13,712 nt of DNA from Chloromonas sp. AAM2. Its lineage: Eukaryota; Chlorophyta; Chlorophyceae; Chlamydomonadales; Chlamydomonadaceae. The DNA is taken from positions 1 through 13,712 of the forward strand of contig QAXH01005913.1 in NCBI GenBank assembly GCA_004335635.1, written 5' to 3'. The translations under genes were made by a program, and so were the position numbers. This document shows, piece by piece, positions 12,601-13,712 of the stretch. The first letter of the stretch is position 1. Every line of letters starts with the position of its first letter. The notes under the pieces were generated by a model that saw nothing but the letters and a program-made list of their open reading frames with translations, searched no databases and was not told where the DNA came from.

Positions 12601-12839
12601 TGGATGGCACACGCACCATGTGCGCAGTGACGTCCCCCTCCATTTCCACCTCCTTGAGGTTGTCCACATCGCACAGCTTAAATACATTCACGTAAGGCTG
12701 TTGCCATGCTGCAAGGAACGCCATGAAGCCCAGGTGAAGCCATGGCCAAACACAAACTTGCAAATCGCCAGGTCTTGCAAAAAGTCTGCTTCGGGTGTTC
12801 TCCCGTGTTCGTACCTGGCGCCAGCACGGCCGGGCCCAT
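582..12839 (-). CDS. POC16: WDR90/POC16-like centriolar CFAP20-WD40 protein, 20 exons, 3' end missing
   Basis: Spliced exons (minus strand): 12839-12815, 12708-12617, 11932-11810, 11322-11218, 10876-10688, 10112-10009, 9636-9279, 8734-8576, 8191-8029, 7590-7460, 7108-6938, 6559-6405, 5822-5684, 4465-4293, 3787-3589, 2997-2845, 2046-1901, 1611-1515, 1006-914, 678-582. They total 2872 bases, about 957 codons, with no frame conflict. Seen: a CFAP20/DUF667 domain (residues about 9-190; PAANYVRVPK, LGLTGRFLYM, FVIHVEVV, SVQLCSWLTVRSMYTSDLKF), a Pro/Ala/Ser linker, then WD40 blades with GH, SPDG and RVW/RIWDLAT signatures. Known: this fusion is diagnostic of WDR90/POC16, which sits on the centriole microtubule wall and inner scaffold; the CFAP20-like part contacts tubulin. 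Inferred: a single-copy ciliary/centriolar gene in an alga. The usual second WD40 array is not present, so the gene runs off the left edge. The N-terminal exon and the last donor are the least certain parts; the identity is firm. Confidence 0.9.
834..855. repeat. TAA microsatellite within an AT-rich patch, intron 19
   Basis: About seven TAA units. The surrounding stretch, roughly 690-900, is far richer in A+T than the rest of the window. Confidence 0.9.
914..1006 (-). CDS. POC16: POC16-like exon 19: WD40 blade
   Basis: 31 codons: VSGAHRLDVKVLVMDPAARF and AATAGDDGLVK. It continues into exon 20 as VWALTP, making the GDDGLVK-VWAL blade end (GRTIKVWDYAT in animals). The acceptor is CTGCCCGCAG|GTG, the donor GTCAAG|GTGAGG in phase 0. 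Intron 19 (913-679, 235 bases) is conspicuously AT-rich, with a TAA microsatellite. Confidence 0.9.
1056..1115. repeat. TG microsatellite, intron 18
   Basis: A continuous TG run at 1091-1115 with an interrupted TG/TATG run on its left side. Confidence 0.95.
1515..1611 (-). CDS. POC16: POC16-like exon 18: WD40 blade fragment
   Basis: Completes an Arg codon, then LSFSPDSAEVWALAAPNRLD and RYELLEGQLLQQ. LSFSPDS opens a blade strand; NRLDRYELLEG corresponds to the NRVVVLDAVSG strand in animal WDR90. The acceptor is TTGTCACAG|G, the donor CAACAG|GTGGGG in phase 0. Intron 18 (1514-1007, 508 bases) includes the long TG/CA tract at 1091-1115. Confidence 0.88.
1901..2046 (-). CDS. POC16: POC16-like exon 17: WD40 blade, ends at a second GC splice donor
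   Basis: 48 codons plus two bases: VCLAVSPDSRYLATVSRDPY, RSITSVLVFHGSTLEPYMRI, ETDTPTFT. CLAVSPDSRYLA(T/F)V matches SALAVSRDGRLLAFV of animal WDR90. Exon 18 enters with one base (phase 2), which requires an end at ACAAG|GCAAGT, a GC donor. The alternative CAA|GTGACA would shift exon 18 out of its WD40 frame. The acceptor is GTGTGTGCAG|GTG. Intron 17 (1900-1612) is 289 bases. Confidence 0.9.
2753..2812. repeat. Perfect 28-bp tandem pair, intron 16
   Basis: A 28-base unit beginning CAAGGAAGATCAAGG and ending CAGTGTAT occurs at 2753-2780 and exactly again at 2781-2808, followed by the first four bases of a third copy. The perfect match implies a recent duplication. It lies about 35 bases inside intron 16 from the exon 16 donor. 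Confidence 0.97.
2845..2997 (-). CDS. POC16: POC16-like exon 16: WD40 blade
   Basis: 51 codons: EHQQHRAPLVEAAYAPDGSR, LYTGGADGGLCVYDVAQVYT, PTKFLTAGVRD. H-R-x-(A/P)-(V/L)-x-x-(A/L)-x-x-(A/T)PDG, then L(Y/F)(T/S) and GGLCVYD, matches the HRGAVTGLTATPDGRLLFSS...GSLAQY blade of WDR90. The acceptor is TGCCCCGCAG|GAG, the donor GTCAGGGAC|GTAAGG. Intron 16 (2844-2047, 798 bases) begins near a perfect 28-bp tandem pair and has no recognised coding content. Confidence 0.92.
3085..3105. repeat. CA microsatellite, intron 15
   Basis: About ten uninterrupted CA units, with scattered CA-rich sequence up to about 3185. Confidence 0.95.
3589..3787 (-). CDS. POC16: POC16-like exon 15: two WD40 blade halves
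   Basis: 66 codons after a split Arg: DEYCTVSNDGSIRIWDLATH, QQRVQFDAPGEQVMCAAYHP, LHAELACGFANGRLRVFDVA, TSTVIQ. SNDGSIRIWDLATxQQ is the classic WD40 end and the best-conserved WD motif here; CxAYHPxxxELACGFxNGxLRVFD is the next blade. The acceptor is CTCTTTTAG|G, the only TAG acceptor in the gene. The donor is CAG|GTCAGT in phase 0. Intron 15 (3588-2998, 591 bases) has an A-tract at about 3390-3400, CA repeats and AT-rich patches. Confidence 0.95.
3743..4037. repeat. Degenerate tandem duplication, period 163-165 bp, spanning exon 15 / intron 14
   Basis: The stretch from 3743 is repeated from 3906: 31 of 41 aligned bases agree at the left end, inside exon 15 of the first copy. The stretch at 3843-3872 is repeated at 4008-4037 with 26 of 30 bases agreeing. 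The two anchors are offset by 163 and 165 bases, so they belong to one duplication with small indels. The middle of the unit is much more diverged. Confidence 0.75.
3893..3949 (-). pseudogene. Relic copy of the start of exon 15 (WD40 fragment) in intron 14
   Basis: In gene sense this reads REHCIVASDGSNGIWPSM, against RDEYCTVSNDGSIRIWDLAT in exon 15. The Cys, Val, SDG/NDG turn and the terminal I-W are kept while the Asp after Trp and the ATHQQ tail are lost. It lies inside intron 14 and has no clear donor. It may be the dead product of a short tandem duplication; whether it is ever spliced in cannot be told from sequence. Confidence 0.65.
4190..4243. repeat. Perfect 27-bp tandem pair with flanking ATCAGGTAGTG repeats, intron 14
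   Basis: The unit TGGGTTGAACCATGAGAAGC followed by TATGTAA occurs at 4190-4216 and 4217-4243. ATCAGGTAGTG flanks the pair on both sides (4181-4191 and 4255-4265), next to GAT repeats. The whole lies upstream of the exon 15 acceptor in gene sense. Confidence 0.95.
4293..4465 (-). CDS. POC16: POC16-like exon 14: WD40 blade
   Basis: 57 codons plus two bases: AEHESGVSSVCMSPDGLHVG, IGTESGTLGVLDIPSHQFTT, LLRSHVGCVNAVAADPN. EHESGVSSVC(M/V)SPDGL is almost identical to the animal protein, and SGTLGVLD ends the blade; RSHVGCVNAVA opens the next. The acceptor is GTCCTCAG|GCC, the donor AACAG|GTGGGC in phase 2. Intron 14 (4292-3788) holds a decayed exon copy, described separately, and a 27-bp tandem pair at 4190-4243. 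Confidence 0.95.
4684..5143. repeat. 15-bp minisatellite, about 30 copies, in intron 13
   Basis: Unit GCTGAGGTGTGGGGA on the plus strand with substitutions at a few positions (GAAGTGT, GTCGACA, GTAGAGG, GCAGGGA variants). Copies keep exact 15-base register over about 460 bases with no indel. Variant units recur in 60-90-bp blocks led by the GAAGTGTCGACA or CAACA type. In gene sense (minus) all three frames are free of stops, reading as PQLPT, APHTS or SSLHL type repeats, and every unit contains CCTCAG. Confidence 0.97.
5290..5683 (-). repeat. Degenerate tandem repeat at the start of intron 13, duplicating the splice donor
   Basis: In gene sense the intron start GGAGGCAAGTGG recurs as GGCGGCAAGTGG with its GC at 5605-5604, and more weakly as GGGGCAAACATG and GGGGCACAGGCACG. 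A second anchor, GAATTGCAGCTC or GAACTGCAGCTC, lies between them near 5653, 5564 and 5447, and GTTGGGGTGTT-like segments follow. Period is about 80-120 bases. The exon 13 reading frame stays open through all of it. Confidence 0.65.
5684..5822 (-). CDS. POC16: POC16-like exon 13: WD40 blade, ends at a GC splice donor
   Basis: Finishes a Thr codon, then RTLLCVYQLHSAAINALVVH, QGLCVTCSEDRMLRVWPMDF and ADFLME. The blade ends CSEDRMLRVWPMDF, matching the SEDGFLRLWPLDF block of WDR90. The next exon must continue AEHESGVSSV (animal proteins: LLEAEHEGPVSSV), which places the exon end exactly at ATGGAG|GCAAGT: a GC rather than GT donor. The only nearby GT (GCAA|GTGG) is in the wrong phase. The acceptor is TTCCTTGCAG|C. 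Confidence 0.93.
5886..6400. repeat. CCTGC/CTGCC-rich low-complexity tract, intron 12
   Basis: Pyrimidine-rich sequence with many CCTGCC, GCCTG and TTCC motifs. The purest part is CTGC repeated six times at 6001-6024. Open frames on both strands here are produced by composition. Confidence 0.8.
6405..6559 (-). CDS. POC16: POC16-like exon 12: WD40 blade
   Basis: 51 codons plus two bases: VTLYAGGLTAALGPNVFTDI, AFESTVGVYAPEGRHVYVSS, ASGAVFDIDYA. F-TD(I/L)AF followed by a hydrophobic strand and G-x-(V/I)-(F/L)-(D/E)ID is the form of this blade in WDR90, which lacks a WD end. The acceptor is GTGCTTCAG|GTG, the donor AC|GTGAGA in phase 2. Intron 12 (6404-5823, 582 bases) is dominated by CTGC/CCTG-rich low-complexity sequence. 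Confidence 0.9.
6838..6905. repeat. Dispersed intronic repeat, copy A (intron 11)
   Basis: Begins CTCAGGGTAGACCAGGGCC and continues with CCATTCCGTTCCTTG-type sequence. A second copy, diverged and with gaps, lies at about 10283-10335 (CTCAGGGTAGGCCAGGCCCG then TTCTGCGTCCT). Two short similar stretches in different introns suggest a dispersed element family, not established from this window alone. Confidence 0.45.
6938..7108 (-). CDS. POC16: POC16-like exon 11: WD40 blade
   Basis: 57 codons: PEVVSRHVTEYNIKAIRFST, YEEDQLVTCGRDNVRTYRLK, AGQLRGVTVRIGAPDKK. The strand I-x-AIRF, the LVTCG turn and NVRTYRLKxGxLR align with the RVTF...MASCG...VRLWRLRGG blade of WDR90, with Tyr in place of the usual blade Trp. 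The acceptor is TTGCTTCAG|CCC, the donor AAAAAG|GTAAAG, phase 0 at both ends. Intron 11 (6937-6560, 378 bases) begins with one copy of the dispersed repeat that also occurs in intron 5. Confidence 0.92.
7460..7590 (-). CDS. POC16: POC16-like exon 10: WD40 blade
   Basis: Completes a split Gly codon, then HASGLLAVDISQDGRALVAV, GLDPGARQLVVLWDIS and QLRYGGR. The GH start, DISxDG turn and VLWD end form one complete blade; the DP-x-R insertion resembles the HHGR loop seen at this place in animal homologues. The acceptor is GTGTGCAG|G, the donor AGG|GTGGGT in phase 0. Intron 10 (7459-7109, 351 bases) contains a short CAT microsatellite near 7408-7427 and nothing else seen. Confidence 0.9.
8029..8191 (-). 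CDS. POC16: POC16-like exon 9: WD40 blade
   Basis: 54 codons plus one base. A canonical blade: FFLGHTSHVIALAF with the Gly-His start, ATAQEGKQAVIRVWAF with the closing V-W, then HSAQCVAVLN. FFLGHT-x-V-x-AL is shared with the second strand set of WDR90's first propeller. The acceptor is GTCTGCAG|AGT, the donor AATG|GTAGGT in phase 1. Intron 9 (8028-7591, 438 bases) holds no recognised gene. Confidence 0.92.
8576..8734 (-). CDS. POC16: POC16-like exon 8: entry to first WD40 array
   Basis: 53 codons, from AVADVHGAVLEPDP to LVRVNAFSGDQPRTLQWPPH and VFTAGSVVVAMQ. The pattern Gly/Ser-Phe-Ser-Gly, a Trp-Pro-(S/D) turn, and an aliphatic VVVAM strand matches the outermost strands that start the first propeller of WDR90. 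The acceptor is TTTTTGTCTGCAG with a good pyrimidine tract, the donor ATGCAG|GTTAGG. Intron 8 (8575-8192, 384 bases) starts beside a short GAT microsatellite. Confidence 0.88.
9279..9636 (-). CDS. POC16: POC16-like exon 7: Pro/Ala/Ser-rich linker
   Basis: The longest exon found, about 119 codons. It starts with PMPRMSTDRAAGSSSRR and continues Pro/Ala/Ser rich through TTATSPPGPADSP, then NVFVPGPKGPHTTT and FTPQQCDTGVTDQ. No fold is recognised; composition suggests a flexible, phosphorylatable tether between the CFAP20 domain and the WD40 propeller. The acceptor CCGCAG|G was chosen because it is the only one nearby with one codon base remaining, as the phase-2 donor of exon 6 requires. The donor is GACCAG|GTGGGT in phase 0. 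Intron 7 (9278-8735, 544 bases) has no recognised content. Confidence 0.85.
10009..10112 (-). CDS. POC16: POC16-like exon 6: link from CFAP20 domain
   Basis: Encodes TLPRDMALSHALDTSLFEMA and WLPQEPTDVEEADA, then two bases of a split Ala codon. LPR(D/E)MA corresponds to the conserved LPRDMAL/MPREMAF turn just after the CFAP20 domain. The remainder is acidic and less conserved. The acceptor is CCTTGCAG|ACG, the donor GC|GTGAGT, a near-ideal site in phase 2. Intron 6 (10008-9637, 372 bases) shows nothing recognisable. Confidence 0.88.
10283..10335. repeat. Dispersed intronic repeat, copy B (intron 5)
   Basis: Counterpart of the copy at 6838-6905. Its first 16 bases match copy A with one difference; the rest aligns only with gaps. 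No terminal inverted repeats or coding capacity were seen. Confidence 0.45.
10688..10876 (-). CDS. POC16: POC16-like exon 5: end of CFAP20 domain
   Basis: 63 codons, beginning RKSSGIQIPY and including WCVAAVDLAA, LHSLRSVQLCSWLTVRSMYT and SDLKFGLQ. The LxS(I/V)xLCxxLxVRxxYTSDLxF block is nearly invariant in WDR90/POC16 proteins. The acceptor is GCGTGCAG|CGC, the donor CTGCAG|GTGGGC, phase 0 at both ends. Intron 5 (10687-10113, 575 bases) has GAT and CA microsatellites near the exon and one copy of a dispersed intronic repeat at about 10283-10335. Confidence 0.95.
11218..11322 (-). CDS. POC16: POC16-like exon 4: CFAP20 domain, middle
   Basis: Encodes IKVSPVKVFVIHVEVVTADL and IVHRVSISSMYKAEQ. 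FVIHVEV and the RVSISSMYK strand correspond to FVIHLDV and RVSFSNLFK in animal WDR90. The acceptor is TGTCACAG|ATC. The donor CAA|GTCAGA is weak by sequence but is the only phase-0 GT here, and it gives exactly the family spacing (12 residues) between the MYK lysine and the IQIP strand in exon 5. Intron 4 (11217-10877) shows no feature. Confidence 0.9.
11471..11567. repeat. 11/12-bp tandem repeat CTGCTGGG(C)TGA, intron 3
   Basis: Eight units of CTGCTGGGTGA (11) or CTGCTGGGCTGA (12) in mixed order, plus a partial ninth. The single-base length difference distinguishes two unit types. Confidence 0.95.
11650..11672. repeat. GTGA tetranucleotide microsatellite, intron 3
   Basis: About five to six TGAG units, ending TGAC. 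Confidence 0.9.
11810..11932 (-). CDS. POC16: POC16-like exon 3: CFAP20 domain core
   Basis: Encodes DRIIGKKVFKVRGMIPAANY followed by VRVPKLKSQTLGLTGRFLYM and Q. The G-x-IPAANY-(V/I)-x-(V/L)P and QTLGLTGR(F/Y)LY blocks are hallmarks of the DUF667/CFAP20 family, and this is the strongest single match in the window. The acceptor is GCGACAG|GAC, the donor CAG|GTATGG, phase 0 at both ends. Intron 3 (11809-11323) contains a GTGA tetranucleotide tract and an 11/12-bp CTGCTGGG repeat, otherwise nothing recognised. Confidence 0.95.
12003..12077. repeat. Imperfect direct repeat, two copies 46 bp apart, intron 2
   Basis: The segment GTGCAAAGCTGGTCATGGCA followed by CAGGTTGAG at 12003 recurs from about 12049 as GCGCAAAGCTGGTGATAGCG followed by CAGGTTAAG. 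The copies abut. A neighbouring cluster of AAAGGTGCTG/CCG units lies at 12165-12193. Confidence 0.8.
12617..12708 (-). CDS. POC16: POC16-like exon 2: start of CFAP20/DUF667 domain
   Basis: Encodes WQQPYVNVFKLCDVDNLKEV and then EMEGDVTAHM. The WQ-P-NVF motif followed by a GDV segment is the opening of the CFAP20-like domain of WDR90 proteins. The donor is ATG|GTGCGT in phase 0. If the gene starts at 12724 this exon is simply 12724-12617. Intron 2 (12616-11933, 684 bases) has no recognisable gene; it holds an imperfect 46-bp-spaced direct repeat at 12003-12077 and a short AAAGGTGCTG repeat near 12165-12193. Confidence 0.88.
12815..12839 (-). CDS. POC16: POC16-like exon 1 (candidate start exon, MGPAVLAP)
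   Basis: ATG at 12839 opens eight codons (MGPAVLAP) plus one base, then donor G|GTACGA. The phase matches an acceptor TTCCTTGCAG at 12711-12709, giving MGPAVLAP-A-WQQPYVNVFK. Intron 1 would be 106 bases. The rival model has no intron and starts at ATG 12724 (MAFLAAWQQPYVNVFK). Family members begin the CFAP20 domain within a few residues of the start, so both fit. The start exon is therefore a reading by phase and splice signals only. Confidence 0.5.
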
Positions 12840-12849
12840 TAGCACGATG

Positions 12850-12939
12850 TCACCAAGCTACGCAACAGACGCCGAGGTATCGTTGCAGTCTAACGACTGT
12901 ATGGGTAGCGCTGCTGCTGGGCTCCAGTTTCAGTTCCAT
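12850..12939 (-). other. Upstream ORF, 29 codons, just before the candidate start
   Basis: ATG at 12939 opens MELKLEPSSSATHTVVRLQR and nine further codons, ending in TGA at 12852-12850, eleven bases before the ATG at 12839. If transcription starts upstream of 12939 this could lower translation of the main frame. No similarity to any family is seen. Confidence 0.35.
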
Positions 12940-13049
12940 TGCTCTCCGCACCGTTTTGCCCAGGAACACCGGTAAGGCCCATATTGTCTGAGAGCATCAA
13001 CTCAACCGCACCGGTAGCTGCGAGCCGGTGTGGCCTGTTATCACCCACC

Positions 13050-13055
13050 CACGTG
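13050..13055. promoter_or_regulatory. CACGTG box next to the E2F-type site
   Basis: The palindrome CACGTG (G-box/E-box core, bHLH or bZIP target) sits four bases from the E2F-type site. Both fall in the expected promoter region. A six-base motif is weak evidence alone. Confidence 0.35.
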
Positions 13056-13059
13056 ACCC

Positions 13060-13072
13060 TTTCCCGCCAAAA
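13060..13072. promoter_or_regulatory. E2F-type site TTTCCCGCCAAAA upstream of the gene
   Basis: On the gene's strand this is TTTTGGCGGGAAA, a full-length match to the E2F/DP consensus. It lies about 220 bases upstream of the preferred ATG (336 from the alternative). E2F/RB control of division-linked genes is conserved in volvocine algae. A role in timing a centriole gene to the cell cycle is inference. Confidence 0.6.
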
Positions 13073-13675
13073 TCGCTACTTGCCGCAGGCGTGATTTAAC
13101 GTGCGGTGTTGTTACCCCTGTAAGATGCAATGCGTGCATCTATGCTGCTGACAACAACTGCAAAAAAAAGGGCGCTGGCTGCCTGCATGTTGCAAGTCAC
13201 AGCTCTTTTGCTACGCAGCTGGATCATTGGGCCCTCCAGCATCCCACACCTGATGATAATCTCAACCCAGCCTGTTGCGCGCTTGGCCTTACACTCTCTG
13301 CTGTACAAGAGTCAAAGAACCTGAATTGAATGCCTATCATGCAGGCCTAGTACAAGCATGCTACATACTTTGAGCCTGAACGCAACATGCAACCCCAGAA
13401 ATACACAAGGCATGTGGTATACCATTGTGGCTTGGCTGTGCTAACGAATACTACCGGGCCCCCTTCGGTAGAAAACGCGCGAGAGCGCGATCAAATCAAG
13501 CAACCAGCGTCCAGCCTAACTTGGTTGCCTAACTTGGTGGCATCCTTTGAAATTGCTGGCACAAAGTCCTGCCTATTGGAGTAAGGCATGCACTCGACCT
13601 ACTCTTCACTGTCTGCATTGATGCAGGGAGGGATGGAGGGATGGAGGGATGGAGGGATGGAGGGATGGAGGGATG

Positions 13676-13712
<37 letters not shown>
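13073..13712. other. Upstream intergenic region, no supported gene
   Basis: Short open frames on both strands (for example 13130-13324 plus) show no recognised motif and no splice-linked continuation. A small inverted repeat, CTACCG...CGGTAG, lies at about 13451-13471 with a CGCG...CGCG pair just beyond. The region ends in simple repeats. A divergent neighbour could begin here but nothing shows it. Confidence 0.5.
13622..13712. repeat. GGAGGGAT octamer repeat followed by AG microsatellite
   Basis: Six to seven units of GGAGGGAT run to about 13680, then uninterrupted AG to the window edge. The strand is pure purine apart from one T per octamer, so the tract could form unusual structures. The AG run continues past the window. 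Confidence 0.95.

Noticed and set aside
13130..13324. Plus-strand open frame of 64 codons upstream of the gene
   Set aside because: Short, no motif, no splice-linked neighbour and no composition difference; a chance frame is likelier than a divergent gene.

Overview
The window looks like nuclear DNA of a green alga, most likely a chlorophycean/volvocalean relative of Chlamydomonas or Volvox. The evidence is one gene split into many short exons by introns of roughly 100 to 1200 bases, GC-rich exons, introns full of TG/CA, GAT, CTGC and minisatellite repeats, and a protein typical of organisms with centrioles and cilia. I cannot name the species.

Nearly the whole window is one minus-strand gene, a WDR90/POC16 homologue. 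Twenty consecutive exons can be read, from a start near 12839 (alternative 12724) down to about 582. Every junction is in matching phase, giving about 957 residues. In order these are a very short N-terminus, a CFAP20-like (DUF667) domain (residues about 9-190), a Pro/Ala/Ser-rich linker (about 213-345), and a first array of WD40 blades (about 345-957). WDR90/POC16 proteins normally carry a second WD40 array, so the C-terminal half should lie beyond the left edge. The family (human WDR90, Chlamydomonas POC16) is a centriolar microtubule-wall / inner-scaffold protein.

Regions: 1-581 probably intron 20; 582-12839 exons and introns; 12840-13712 the 5' flank, with a full E2F consensus, a CACGTG box and an upstream ORF, ending in GGAGGGAT and AG repeats. 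No second gene can be supported.

Main oddities: (1) two introns (13 and 17) begin with GC rather than GT, both AG|GCAAGT and both forced by reading phase; (2) intron 14 carries a decayed tandem copy of the start of exon 15, i.e. a relic WD40 coding piece; (3) the 1.2 kb intron 13 begins with degenerate repeats that duplicate the GC splice donor 78 bases (26 codons) downstream, and then holds about 30 copies of an indel-free 15-bp minisatellite, each copy presenting a CCTCAG acceptor-like motif in gene sense. These suggest that the gene is changing by small tandem duplications and may be alternatively spliced around exons 13-15.
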